From the NCBI GenBank assembly GCA_040902105.1, contig JBBDXW010000015.1:62001-126000 (forward strand): DNA of 64,000 bases. Direction: 5' to 3'. Positions 36,284 through 45,614 of this stretch are shown piece by piece (position 1 is the stretch's first letter; each line of letters starts with the position of its first letter). The stretch is from IDS-8 sp040902105 (GTDB taxonomy: Bacteria; Pseudomonadota; Gammaproteobacteria; Steroidobacterales; Woeseiaceae). The position numbers were made by a program, and so were the translations under genes. The notes below the pieces were generated by a model that was not told the DNA's origin, ran no database searches, and saw nothing but the letters and a program-made list of their open reading frames with translations.

Positions 36284-37037
36284 TACACTTGCAAACCTGC
36301 TCGCGGAGAACGCGCTGATCACCGCGTTCGTGTTCGTCGGCATCCTCGTCTGGCTGTCCTATTTCCTGTCCGCGAAGCTGACGCGGGGCCGGCTGCACGG
36401 TTCCGCGGTCGCGATTACGATCGGCCTGCTGCTGGCCTGGATCGGCGGTTCCGTGACCGGCGGCAGCCGCGGCCTGGCCGATTTCACGGTGCTCGCCGGT
36501 GTCGGCGTGATGGGCGGCGCCATGTTTCGCGACTTCGCCATCGTCGCGACTGCGTTCGGCGCCGATCTCGACGCGCTGCGGAAAGCGGGTGTCGTCGGCG
36601 CCGCATCCATCGTGATCGGCGTGGTGTTGTCTTTTTTCGTCGGCGCGATCGTCGCACTCGCGTTCGGCTACACCGATCCGGTTTCGGTGAGCACCATCGG
36701 CGCGGGCGCCGCCACCTACATCGTCGGCCCCGTAACGGGCACGGCGCTCGGTGCGGACTCCGGCGTGATCGCGTTGAGCGTCGCGGCCGGGCTCACCAAG
36801 TCGGTGCTGGTGATGGTCGGCACCCCGCTGGTCGCGGCCCGGATCGGGCTCGACAATCCACACTCGGCGATGATCTACGGCGGGCTGATGGGTACGACCA
36901 GCGGTGTCGCCGGCGGGCTCGCGGCCACCGATCCGAAGCTTGTGCCCTACGGCGCCATGACGGCGACGTTCTATACCGGCGTCGGTTGCCTGCTCGCGCC
37001 GTCGCTGCTCTTTTTCATGGTCCGGAGCCTGCTGTGA
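36273..37037 (+). CDS. madM: Malonate transporter subunit MadM
   Basis: 254 residues, about eight hydrophobic segments. Family blocks: ALITAFVFVGILVWLSYFLS, GRLHGSAVAITIGLLLAWIG, LADFTVLAGVGVMGGAMFRD, GAATYIVGPVTGTALGADSG, YGGLMGTTSGVAGGLAATDP. MadM forms the malonate carrier with MadL. The amidase gene starts 26 bp after its stop and is probably co-transcribed. Confidence 0.9.
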   Translation: MLLDTLANLLAENALITAFVFVGILVWLSYFLSAKLTRGRLHGSAVAITIGLLLAWIGGSVTGGSRGLADFTVLAGVGVMGGAMFRDFAIVATAFGADLDALRKAGVVGAASIVIGVVLSFFVGAIVALAFGYTDPVSVSTIGAGAATYIVGPVTGTALGADSGVIALSVAAGLTKSVLVMVGTPLVAARIGLDNPHSAMIYGGLMGTTSGVAGGLAATDPKLVPYGAMTATFYTGVGCLLAPSLLFFMVRSLL

Positions 37038-37062
37038 GGCCCAACATCCCGCGAAATCTTCC

Positions 37063-38589
37063 ATGAAGCGACGCGAGTTCCTGGGCGGCACGTCCGGCGT
37101 CGGGCTGGCGCTCGCCATGCCGTCGTTCGCGGTCCTGCGAGCGAGCGAGCTGCCGGCGGACATCACCGACATGAGCGCCTCCACGCTCTCGGTCGCCATC
37201 CGGCAACGCGCCGTGAGCTGCCGAGAAGTCATGGCGGCCTATCTCGCGCGCATCGACCGCTACAACCCGGTGTACAACGCCATCGTGAGCCGCGTCGACG
37301 ATGAAGTCCTGCTGCGGCAGGCGAACGAGGCCGATCGCGAGCTCGACACAGGACGACACCGCGGCTGGATGCACGGCATGCCGCACGCGGTGAAGGACCT
37401 GGCCGACGTAGCAGGCCTACCGACGAGCCATGGTTCGCCGATCTTCGCCGGCACGATCGCCAGGGAGGACGACATGGCGATCGCGCGCATTCGTGCCGCG
37501 GGGCCGATCTTCATCGGCAAAACCAACACGCCGGAATTCGGCTACGGCTCGCAGTCCTACAACCCGGTCTTCGGCGCGACCGGCTGCGCGTACGATCCCG
37601 GGCTGACCGCCGGCGGTAGCAGCGGCGGCGCCGCCTGCGGTCTCGCGACGCACATGCTGCCGGTCGCGGACGGCAGCGACATGATGGGCTCGCTCAGGAA
37701 CCCGGCCGCCTTCAACAACGTCATCGGCTTCAGGCCGACACAGGGCCGGCTGCCGCACGTCTCCGGCGACGTGTTCTACGACCAGCTCTCGACCGGCGGA
37801 CCGATGGGGCGAAACGCCGAGGACACATTAAGGCTGCTCTGCACGATGGCCGGCAGGCATCCGCTGGGGCCCTTGGCGCTGCGTGACCCGCTGCCGCCGC
37901 CGGCGGAATTCGCGCCGCTCGATCCCGAGCGCATCAAAATCGGCTGGCTGGGAGACTACGGAGGTTATCTCGAAACCGAGCCGGGCATTCTCGACCTGTG
38001 CGAGGCAGCGCTTGAAACCCTCGCCGCCAACGGCGCCGTCGTCGAACCCTGCGAGCCGGAATTCGAACTCTCGCGGCTATGGGAGACCTGGCTCACCCTG
38101 CGCCACTGGTCGGCGAACTGGCTCGAGCCGCTCTATGCCGATCCGGCGAGACGCGCGCAACTGAAGCCGGAAGTGATCTTCGAATACGAGGGCTCGCTCG
38201 GCCTGACGGCGAGGCAGGTGTACGCGGCGGGTGAAAAGCGCGCCGACTGGTTTCGCGCACTCTGCGCGTTGTTCGAGCGTTACGATTTTCTCGCGCTGCC
38301 GACCGCGCAGGTATTCCCGTTCCCGAAGGACTTGCACTGGCCGCCGCGCATCAACGATCGCGACATGGATACCTATCACCGCTGGATGGAGGTCGTGATC
38401 GGCGGCACGCTCGCCGGCATCCCGGTTGTGAACGTGCCCGTCGGTTTCGATGCCCGCGGCCGCCCGATGGGCATGCAGCTCATGGGCCCTTTCGGCGGGG
38501 ACCTGCGCGTGCTCGAGCTCGCGCTCGCTTACGAACAGGTCGCGGACTATCGTGAGCGACGGCCGGTGCTGCGCGAGCGCTCAACCTGA
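37063..38589 (+). CDS. Amidase-signature enzyme with Tat-type leader
   Basis: 508 residues. The leader MKRREFLGGTSGVGLALAMP resembles a Tat signal (R-R-x-F-L). Amidase-signature triad: Lys in GMPHAVKDLADV (about residue 112), cis-Ser in GGSSGGAACGLA (about 187) and the Ser region DGSDMMGSLRNPAAF (about 208). In most relatives the last block reads D-x-x-G-S-x-R, as here. The C-terminal part is complete. The position behind madLM suggests release of malonate or a relative from an amide, by analogy to malonamidase; the substrate is unproven. Confidence 0.87.
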   Translation: MKRREFLGGTSGVGLALAMPSFAVLRASELPADITDMSASTLSVAIRQRAVSCREVMAAYLARIDRYNPVYNAIVSRVDDEVLLRQANEADRELDTGRHRGWMHGMPHAVKDLADVAGLPTSHGSPIFAGTIAREDDMAIARIRAAGPIFIGKTNTPEFGYGSQSYNPVFGATGCAYDPGLTAGGSSGGAACGLATHMLPVADGSDMMGSLRNPAAFNNVIGFRPTQGRLPHVSGDVFYDQLSTGGPMGRNAEDTLRLLCTMAGRHPLGPLALRDPLPPPAEFAPLDPERIKIGWLGDYGGYLETEPGILDLCEAALETLAANGAVVEPCEPEFELSRLWETWLTLRHWSANWLEPLYADPARRAQLKPEVIFEYEGSLGLTARQVYAAGEKRADWFRALCALFERYDFLALPTAQVFPFPKDLHWPPRINDRDMDTYHRWMEVVIGGTLAGIPVVNVPVGFDARGRPMGMQLMGPFGGDLRVLELALAYEQVADYRERRPVLRERST

Positions 38590-38841
38590 GCTTTAGTCGC
38601 ACCCTCTGCACCGAAACCTCCGGCAATCGGTGCCATACTGTCACAGAAGCCGCCGCTGCCTCGTCTACCAGTTATGACGTCTCCGACACCCGCACCTCGA
38701 TCGCGTTCAGGGCGGAGGCCCGCAGCTACCGGGTGACGGCTCGCGGACCCGCGTGAGGGAGACGATGGCGGGCGATTGAGAGGAGCGCCGGGAGGAAGTC
38801 GATTGCCTCCTGGCGGTCGCCCGCAGTGCGGGCTCCTGCAG
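38590..38841. other. Gap with a single REP-like unit
   Basis: 252 bp. At 38808-38840 a unit CGGTCGCCCGC..GCGGGCTCCTGCAG matches the arms at 3004-3089. A short frame before it (SYDVSDTRTSIAFRAEARSY) could be a gene tail, but it is not recognised. Confidence 0.5.
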
Positions 38842-39231
38842 TTACGGTGCCGGTTCCGTTATAGGCGCGCCTTTTTCTTTCAGGAAATAGACCAGGATTC
38901 TGGCCGGTTCCGTGTCGCTGGCGTTCATGGACACCGAGTGAATGTCATCGGGGGTTTCATAGAAGACCTGCCCGGCCGTCAACGTTTTCTTCTCGCCGCC
39001 GGCGACCTGCATGATCACCGTGCCTTCGAGCACATAGACGACGGTGTGCGCATTGTGCCTGTGGCTCGCAGACTTGACTCCCGGCGGATAGGCGACCTCC
39101 AGCACGACGATTTCCCGGTTGGAAACCTCGTCCACGTCCGTCTGGAAAAGCGAATTCACCGTCGATGTCTGCGCAAGTGCCGGCGTCGCGGCACAGAAAG
39201 CCAGCAGGAACATGATGCCTTGTCGAAACAT
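38842..39231 (-). CDS. Exported cupin-domain protein
   Basis: 129 residues from ATG 39231, chosen for its GGAGGAG ribosome-binding site and the signal peptide (FLLAFCAATPALAQ). Single-domain cupin: YPPGVKSASHRHNAHTVVYV, LEGTVIMQVAGGEKKTLTAG, VFYETPDDIHSVSM, with metal-ligand His (H-R-H) and the second His in D-D-I-H-S. A periplasmic metal-binding cupin of unknown substrate, like many of the signal-peptide cupins. Confidence 0.85.
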   Translation of the reverse strand: MFRQGIMFLLAFCAATPALAQTSTVNSLFQTDVDEVSNREIVVLEVAYPPGVKSASHRHNAHTVVYVLEGTVIMQVAGGEKKTLTAGQVFYETPDDIHSVSMNASDTEPARILVYFLKEKGAPITEPAP

Positions 39232-39489
39232 AACTCCTCCACGCGCAGCCTCGATGAGTTTCTCATCGGCGCTCTGGGTGACGTTTTTCATGAGACTCCG
39301 AATCCGTTCGCGCACCTAGTGTACACCGTGTGAATTCCCATCAGCGCCAGGCATCCGTCTGATCGCTTCGTCGTCCGGGTCGCGGAACGGATCAGCTGTC
39401 CGGGATCCTGTGTGACAAATGTAGATAGGCTGCGTTATTCCGGGACTCGCGGTAGGATTTCCGTAAAGTCGGAAAAAGGGGACACCGAG

Positions 39490-40296
39490 ATGCGCCTGGT
39501 ACTGATCCTGCTGTCGGCGAGCATACCGCTCTTCATCACCGCCTGCTCCCCGAGGCCTGGCGTCGCGCAGACGATCGGCGAGGGGCGCATCGTCGATCTC
39601 ACCCACGCCTTCGACGACGACACGGTCTACTGGCCGACCGATACGCGCGGCTTTCAGCTAGAGACGCTTGCCAGCGGCCGCACCGACGCCGGCTGGTTCT
39701 ACTCCGCCAACGCGTTCTGCACAGCCGAGCACGGCGGCACGCATATCGATGCGCCGATTCATTTCTCCGAGGATGGAGTGCCGGTGGATGAGGTTCCGCT
39801 CTCCGACCTCATCGGCCCCGGAGTGGTGATCGACGTCTCTCCGGAGGCGGCAGACGATCCCGATTACCGCCTGACGAGAGAGGCCGTGCAGGCGCACGAG
39901 TCACGTCACGGCCGCATTCCGGACGGTAGCATCGTTCTGCTCCGCACCGGATGGAGCGAGCGCTGGCCCGACGTTCGCGCCTATCTTGGCGACGACACGC
40001 CGGGCGATGCGAGCAAGCTCTCCTTTCCGAGCTACGGCGAGGAAGCGGCGCAGTTCCTGGTTGAGGACCGGGGTGTGCGAGCGCTCGGCGTGGATACGGC
40101 TTCCATCGACTATGGCCGTTCGACGGATTTCGAGGTGCATCGGATTGCCGCGGGGCAGCAGGTGTCGGGCCTCGAGAACCTCACGAACCTGGGAGACCTG
40201 CCGGCGACGGGTTTCACGATCATTGCACTGCCGATGAAAATCGCCGGCGGCTCCGGCGGTCCGGTGCGGGTTGTTGCGGTGCTCGACCCTGGATAA
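39490..40296 (+). CDS. Lipoprotein cyclase / kynurenine-formamidase-like hydrolase
   Basis: 268 residues from ATG 39490. Lipobox LFITAC at residues 14-19. Cyclase-family metal motif H-G-G-T-H-I-D-A-P (about residue 85), preceded by IVDLTHAFDDDTVYWPTD and followed by DGSIVLLRTGWSERW and ALGVDTASIDYG. The family (PF04199) hydrolyses formamides or cyclic amides with Zn or Mn. Membrane-anchored location is inferred from the lipobox. Confidence 0.88.
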   Translation: MRLVLILLSASIPLFITACSPRPGVAQTIGEGRIVDLTHAFDDDTVYWPTDTRGFQLETLASGRTDAGWFYSANAFCTAEHGGTHIDAPIHFSEDGVPVDEVPLSDLIGPGVVIDVSPEAADDPDYRLTREAVQAHESRHGRIPDGSIVLLRTGWSERWPDVRAYLGDDTPGDASKLSFPSYGEEAAQFLVEDRGVRALGVDTASIDYGRSTDFEVHRIAAGQQVSGLENLTNLGDLPATGFTIIALPMKIAGGSGGPVRVVAVLDPG

Positions 40297-40346
40297 CTGA
40301 AGGAAGACCAGGATCCGGGCTGGCTCCGTATCGCAATGGCGGGCTC

Positions 40347-41654
40347 CTACGGGGCCAGCGCACCCCGATCGATCGCCAGCACCGTTTCCAGCAGGACCCT
40401 GGCGCCGTTGGCCATGTCTTCCGGCGACGTGAATTCTTTCGGTGAATGGCTGATGCCGCCTGCGCTCGGTACGAAGATCATGCCGGTCGGCGCGATATGC
40501 GTCAGGTCCTGTGCGTCATGCCCGGCGCCGCTCGGCATGACCTGGTAGCTGAGATCCAGGCCATCGGCGGCCGCCGCGATAATGCGGCGCATGCGTTTAT
40601 CGGTGGGTGCCGGCACCGATGCGACGCCCGTCGGCTCGAAGCGAATCGGTGTATCGCGATTTTCAGCGATGCGCGCCGCCGCCACTTCGACCGCTTTGAA
40701 AACCTGCATGATCTTTTCGCTCGACAGATCGCGAATCTCAAGGCTCATGACGACCCGGCCCGGAATCACGTTCGGCGCTCCGGGTTCGGCGCGAATCCGC
40801 CCGACGGTCGCGACTTGCCGCCCGGGCATCGACGTGGCGGTGCGGTTGATCTCCAGCGCCAGTTCCGCGGCCGACAACATGGCGTCGCGGCGGCGATTCA
40901 TCGGCGTGGTGCCGGCGTGATTCGCGAATCCCTCGATGACGACATCCCACCAGTGAATGCCGACGATGCCCTCGACGACCCCGATATCGATATCCGACTC
41001 ATCGAGGATGGCGCCTTGCTCGATGTGCAGCTCGATGAATGCGGCCAGCTCGCGCGGTTTGCGGCGGGCCAGTTCGAGACGATCGGGATCGCCGCCGACC
41101 GCGCGGATGCCTTCCCGGACCGTCAGCCCGCTGTGGCTCACGTCATCGAGGTGGCTGTCGTCGAGCCCGGTCGTCATGGCGAAACTGCCGACGAGTCCGC
41201 CTTCCTCGTCGGTGAAACTGACGACTTCCAGCGGATGCCGGGTCGAAATTCCGTTGTCCGCGAGCACTTCCGCAACTTCGATGGCGCCGATCACGCCGAC
41301 GTCCCCGTCGTAGTTGCCGCCGCCGGGCACGGAATCGATGTGCGAGCCGAACATGATCGCGGGCAGGCCCGGCTCGCTTCCTTCGCGGCGCCCGATGATA
41401 TTCCCGGCGGTATCGACGCGCACATCGAGGCCTGCCTCCCGCATCACGGACTTGATGTACTCACGCCCTGCGATGTCGGCCTCGCTGAAGGCAACCCGGC
41501 TGACACCGCCCTCCGGATTCGCGCCGAATTCGGCAAGCGCCTCGATGCGCCCGGACATTCGCGCGGCATTGACGTTGGCCGACAGCGATTCGCCGGCTGT
41601 CAATGCGGGCACGGTGAACACACAGACACATGCTACGGCGGGGCGAAAGTTCAT
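40347..41654 (-). CDS. Exported M20 amidohydrolase (N-carbamoyl-amino-acid hydrolase/allantoate amidohydrolase type)
   Basis: 435 residues from ATG 41654, with GGGAG upstream and a signal peptide (ACVCVFTVPALTAGE). Metal-site motifs: FGSHIDSVPGGGNYDGDVGV, VSFTDEEGG, ELHIEQGAIL. The dimerisation domain NHAGTTPMNRRRDAM and a C-terminal GAGHDAQDLTH follow. These are diagnostic for the hydantoinase/carbamoylase branch of M20, which cleaves N-carbamoyl amino acids, allantoate or beta-ureidopropionate. Export to the periplasm is unusual for this branch. Confidence 0.9.
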   Translation of the reverse strand: MNFRPAVACVCVFTVPALTAGESLSANVNAARMSGRIEALAEFGANPEGGVSRVAFSEADIAGREYIKSVMREAGLDVRVDTAGNIIGRREGSEPGLPAIMFGSHIDSVPGGGNYDGDVGVIGAIEVAEVLADNGISTRHPLEVVSFTDEEGGLVGSFAMTTGLDDSHLDDVSHSGLTVREGIRAVGGDPDRLELARRKPRELAAFIELHIEQGAILDESDIDIGVVEGIVGIHWWDVVIEGFANHAGTTPMNRRRDAMLSAAELALEINRTATSMPGRQVATVGRIRAEPGAPNVIPGRVVMSLEIRDLSSEKIMQVFKAVEVAAARIAENRDTPIRFEPTGVASVPAPTDKRMRRIIAAAADGLDLSYQVMPSGAGHDAQDLTHIAPTGMIFVPSAGGISHSPKEFTSPEDMANGARVLLETVLAIDRGALAP

Positions 41655-41786
41655 GATGTGCTCCCGTGAGAAAAACGGCGCGACAGCCGGACTATACTTG
41701 AAGAGGAGGCAGACGCTGCCTGTGCGCGCGATAATGACGGTACGATGATCAAGCCTGTCGCCAACCGAGCTGATACGCACGCTGCA

Positions 41787-43454
41787 ATGCAAACCGGGCT
41801 GCTGCTCCTGGCTGCGCTGTGGCTGGTTGTCGCATGCCAGGACAGAAGGCAGGTGGCTGCCACGCCGTCGCCGGATTCCGTGTTCGTGGGCAACTTCATC
41901 ACTCTGGATATCCACCGGCCCGACGCCGAAGCCATCGCCGTCGCCGACGGCCGTATCGTCGCCATCGGCAGCATGGAAGAAATCCTGGCCCTGGCCGATG
42001 AACAAACGCGCCGCATCGATATCCCCGGTGTCACCCTGCCCGGCTGGGTGGATGCACACGTCCACATCTCCGGGCTCGGCAGCGTGCTCGATCAACTGAA
42101 CGTCGAAGCGATGAGCATCGAGGCGATTCGCGACGAGGTGGCCGAGGCCGTCCGCACGACGCCGCCCGGCGAGTGGATCGTCGGGCGCGGCTGGGACGAG
42201 GGTTACTTTCGCGAACCCCGCGATCCCACCGCCGCCGACCTCGATGCCGCGAGTCCCGGCCACCCGGTGGTGCTCGCGGGCATCGGCGGGCATTCAGTCT
42301 GGGTCAACTCCGCGGCACTCGAGCGTGCCGGCGTTACCGCGGAAACTCAGGACCCCGAAGGCGGCCGTATCGTCCGCGACAGCGACGGCAGGCCCACCGG
42401 CCTGTTGCTCGAGCAGGCCGAAGCCCTCGTCCGCGCGGTCATGCCCGATACGCACACGCCCGCGACCCGCGAGCAGCACATCCGCACGGCACTCGCGCAA
42501 TATGCGCGCTGGGGCCTGACCGGCGTGCACGATGCCGGCTCGAGTCTCGACGAGATCGCCGTCTACAAAAAGCTGCTCGAATCCGGCGAGCTGCCGCTGC
42601 GCATCTATGCCATGGCCGCGGGCGATGAGGCTGTGTCGCATTACCTGGCCAGTGCGCCCGAGCCCGATCTCGGTGACGGGCGGCTGTCGATCCGCAGTTT
42701 CAAGATTTTCGTCGACGGCGCACTTGGCGCGCGCGGCGCCGAACTCTCCGCACCGTACAGCGATGCGCCGGACACCTCGGGGCTCTCGCAGATGAGCGAT
42801 GCGGAACTGGATGCGTTCATCCATCCTGCCCGCGCCAAAGGTTTCCAGGTGAATGCGCACGTCATCGGCGATCGCGCTGTCGAGCGGGCACTCGATGCCT
42901 TCGAGCGCGCCGGCGTCACGGCCGAAGAGCGCTTCCGCCTCGAGCATGCCTCGATCATTTCGCCGCCGAACCTGTTGCGCTTCGCGGAGCTGGGCGTGGT
43001 TGCTTCGATGCAGCCGGTGTTCATCGGCGAATACTCGCGCTGGGGCGAGGCCCGGGTGGGGGCCGAGCGCGCGCCGTGGGTCATGCCGCTCCGCGAGCTC
43101 GTGGACACGGGCGCCGTGCTGCCGTCGGGCACGGACTATCCGGCGTCCGACAGCGGCGATCCGCGCGCGACCTTGTCCGCACTGGTAACCCGGCAAGGCT
43201 TCGACGGCAAGCCTGAAGGCGGCTGGTTCGCCGGGCAAGCGGTGGACGTCGAAACGGCGCTTCGCTCGATGAGCGCCGGCCCGGCGTACGCGGCGTTCCA
43301 GGAACAGGACCTGGGTGCGCTGACGGTCGGGCGCTATGCCGATTTCACGGCGCTGGCGGAGGATCCACGATCGGTGCCGCCGGATGCGCTGCGTTCGATC
43401 GAGGTGCTGATGACGGTGGTGGGTGGCGAGGTGGTTGCGATCGAGGGACAGTGA
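41787..43454 (+). CDS. Lipoprotein amidohydrolase, YtcJ-like
   Basis: 555 residues from ATG 41787, chosen because the lipoprotein signal (LLLLAALWLVVAC) starts there; ATG 41745 is an alternative. Amidohydrolase-3 fold: PGWVDAHVHISGLGSV (H-x-H), VGRGWDEGYF, IFVDGALGARGAELSAPYSD, VNAHVIGDRAVERAL (metal His), LEHASIISP (metal His) and LPSGTDYPASDSGDPR (metal Asp). YtcJ-like proteins are metal hydrolases of unclear substrate. Transcribed away from the M20 gene with about 130 bp between starts. Confidence 0.9.
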   Translation: MQTGLLLLAALWLVVACQDRRQVAATPSPDSVFVGNFITLDIHRPDAEAIAVADGRIVAIGSMEEILALADEQTRRIDIPGVTLPGWVDAHVHISGLGSVLDQLNVEAMSIEAIRDEVAEAVRTTPPGEWIVGRGWDEGYFREPRDPTAADLDAASPGHPVVLAGIGGHSVWVNSAALERAGVTAETQDPEGGRIVRDSDGRPTGLLLEQAEALVRAVMPDTHTPATREQHIRTALAQYARWGLTGVHDAGSSLDEIAVYKKLLESGELPLRIYAMAAGDEAVSHYLASAPEPDLGDGRLSIRSFKIFVDGALGARGAELSAPYSDAPDTSGLSQMSDAELDAFIHPARAKGFQVNAHVIGDRAVERALDAFERAGVTAEERFRLEHASIISPPNLLRFAELGVVASMQPVFIGEYSRWGEARVGAERAPWVMPLRELVDTGAVLPSGTDYPASDSGDPRATLSALVTRQGFDGKPEGGWFAGQAVDVETALRSMSAGPAYAAFQEQDLGALTVGRYADFTALAEDPRSVPPDALRSIEVLMTVVGGEVVAIEGQ

Positions 43455-43476
43455 CCAATGCCGCTTTCGGGGACCG

Positions 43477-44010
43477 TCAGTTGAGGCGGGCCAAGGCGTG
43501 TTCGGCGATCCGCACGGTGGCTTCCCTCCGGGCGTCGGGGCTCAGGTTCGACGCCGAACGTTCGAATTTCACGCGCAGCAATCCGCGAGCGGTGCAGACG
43601 TGGAGATCGGTGCTCGAGCCCCAGATCGCTTTGTCGCCGAGCCCGGTGACTACTTGCAATCTGCCACGGACCGATTGGCCGAAGGGCATCGACGTCTGGT
43701 TTTCGGTGCAGGCGTCAGCGGGCAGGGAGGTGCTGGCGAACGCGCCGAGGTTGACCAGGTTCGACCCGGTCGTCCAGCGGCATCCGTAATGGCCGCCTTC
43801 TTCCTTTGCCGTCGGCGATTCGCCGAGAACGGTCTGGATCTCATCGTCCGTGACCAGGTCGCAGCCGGCAATGGCGCTGGCGTCCCACGGCTCGTCTTGC
43901 GTTTCCGCGGCAGTATCAGCGCCGGTTGACTCGTTGCCTGCATTTTCACATCCGATCGCCGTGGCCAACAGGGCCAACAGGGCCAGCAGTGCCAGGAGAC
44001 GACAGTTCAT
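43477..44010 (-). CDS. Putative lipoprotein, DUF3558-like
   Basis: 177 residues from ATG 44010. Leucine-rich lipoprotein signal ending A-I-G-C. The mature part has paired cysteines (AGCDLVTDDEIQTVLGES and HYGCRWTTGSN), a pattern seen in DUF3558-type lipoproteins, and GLGDKAIW near the middle. Function unknown. Convergent with the preceding gene. Confidence 0.72.
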   Translation of the reverse strand: MNCRLLALLALLALLATAIGCENAGNESTGADTAAETQDEPWDASAIAGCDLVTDDEIQTVLGESPTAKEEGGHYGCRWTTGSNLVNLGAFASTSLPADACTENQTSMPFGQSVRGRLQVVTGLGDKAIWGSSTDLHVCTARGLLRVKFERSASNLSPDARREATVRIAEHALARLN

Positions 44011-44129
44011 CGGCGTTACCTCCGACCGGCTTGCGCCGCAAGGTTCAGACACGGGGCAGGCCGTGATTCTGGACCTGGCGGCGTGGTGCGGCAAGTCATG
44101 GCCGCCCCCGCCCTCCGATAGCGGTTAAC

Positions 44130-45560
44130 ATGCGCTTTTTTCTGGCGGAGGCAATGCGCATGCGGATGAGTCTCACGATGTTAGGCGTACTGGGATGGGT
44201 GTCCGTTCTGGCGGCGCAAGCACAGGATCTCGCCGTCGGCTCCCGGACCGCTCGCGCGCCGGCGGTGGACGGAAATTTCGCCCAGGGCCGCGCGATCGAC
44301 TCTCCCGGTGCGGTGCTCGCTCCACGCGATCGCATCGAACCCGAAAACCGCATCCTGAAGGAACGCCTGGACACGCTTTTGCCGCGGCTGATGAAAGAAA
44401 GCGGCCTCGATATGTGGCTGGTCATCGCCCGCGAATACGCCGAGGATCCGGTGTATTTTACCCTGGTGCCGCAGCCCAGCCACGCCGCGCGCCGCACCAC
44501 CATGCTGATCTTTCATCGCCAGTCCGACGGCAGGGTAGAGCGCCTGTCGATCAACCGCTATCCGTTCGGCGAGCCTTACGAGTCCGCCTGGTCCGGCGGC
44601 GACCTGGACGCGCAGTGGAAAGCGCTGGGCGAATTGATTGTCGCGCGCGATCCGCAGCGCATCGGCATCGACGTCTCGGAGGAGTGGGCGGTGGCTGACG
44701 GCCTGACCCATGGCCTGCATCGGCAGTTGCTGAAGGCGCTGCCCGGGGATTTCGCTGCGCGCCTGGTGCCTGCCGAAAATCTGGTGGTGCGCTGGCTGGA
44801 GACGCGCACCGAATCGGAGCGCGCCGTGTATCCGCACATCGTGGCGCTGGCGCGCGGCGTGATCGGCGAGGCGTTCTCCACGCGCGTGATCACGCCCGGC
44901 GTCACCACCACGCAGGACGTCGCCTGGTATATCCGCGAGCGCTTCGAGGGCCTGGGTCTGCCGATCTGGTTTATGCCCGACGTGAACCTGCAGCGTGCCG
45001 GTGTCGCCTGCGCCGCCGACGCGCCGTTCTGCGGCGAGCAGGGCGTGATCCGACCCGGCGACGTGCTGCACACCGATGTCGGCATCTGTTATCTCAAATT
45101 GTGCACCGACACCCAGGAAATGGGGTACGTGGCGCGAGTCGGCGAGCGCGAGGTGCCGGCCGGTCTGCGCGATGCGCTGGCCGCCGGCAATCGCTGGCAG
45201 GATCTGCTGACCGCCAACTTCGTCGCAGGCCGCACCGGCAACCAGATCCTGGCGCAGACGCGGCGTGATGCGGAGCAGGCGGGTATCGTTTCGGCAACGT
45301 ACACCCATCCCGTGGGTTTCTTCGGTCACGCGCCTGGGCCGACGATCGGCATGTGGGATAACCATGGCGACACGCCCGGACAGGGCGACTGGCCGCTGCA
45401 CCCGATGACCGCGTACGCCATCGAGGGCAACGTCAAGCTGCAGGTGCCGGAATGGGACGGCCACTACGTGCAGATCAAGCTGGAGCAGTCGGCGTTGTTC
45501 GACGGCAAGCGTGTGGACTACCTGGCCGGCCGGCAGACAGAGTGGCACGTGGTGCGTTAG
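44130..45560 (+). CDS. Exported M24 metallopeptidase (Xaa-Pro dipeptidase-like)
   Basis: 476 residues; several in-frame ATGs follow (44154, 44160, 44166), and a signal peptide (LGVLGWVSVLAAQAQ) is present with any of them. The pita-bread fold is suggested by ARGVIGEAFSTRVITPGVTT, IRPGDVLHTDVGICYLKLCT, PVGFFGHAPGPTIGMWDNHG and YAIEGNVKLQVPEWDG. The usual five metal ligands D, D, H, E, E are partly substituted: the last segments show D-G-H-Y-V-Q-I-K-L-E-Q, which may keep one Glu. A periplasmic aminopeptidase-like role is assumed. Confidence 0.82.
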   Translation: MRFFLAEAMRMRMSLTMLGVLGWVSVLAAQAQDLAVGSRTARAPAVDGNFAQGRAIDSPGAVLAPRDRIEPENRILKERLDTLLPRLMKESGLDMWLVIAREYAEDPVYFTLVPQPSHAARRTTMLIFHRQSDGRVERLSINRYPFGEPYESAWSGGDLDAQWKALGELIVARDPQRIGIDVSEEWAVADGLTHGLHRQLLKALPGDFAARLVPAENLVVRWLETRTESERAVYPHIVALARGVIGEAFSTRVITPGVTTTQDVAWYIRERFEGLGLPIWFMPDVNLQRAGVACAADAPFCGEQGVIRPGDVLHTDVGICYLKLCTDTQEMGYVARVGEREVPAGLRDALAAGNRWQDLLTANFVAGRTGNQILAQTRRDAEQAGIVSATYTHPVGFFGHAPGPTIGMWDNHGDTPGQGDWPLHPMTAYAIEGNVKLQVPEWDGHYVQIKLEQSALFDGKRVDYLAGRQTEWHVVR

Positions 45561-45614
45561 GCGGGTCAGCCTGGCCTTTACGCCGCCGATTGGGGACCGC
45601 CGAAAGCGGCCGGC

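Noticed and set aside
44181..45548. Minus-strand frame opposite the M24 peptidase
   Set aside because: His/Arg/Gln-rich shadow with no motif; the plus-strand peptidase is supported by family blocks.
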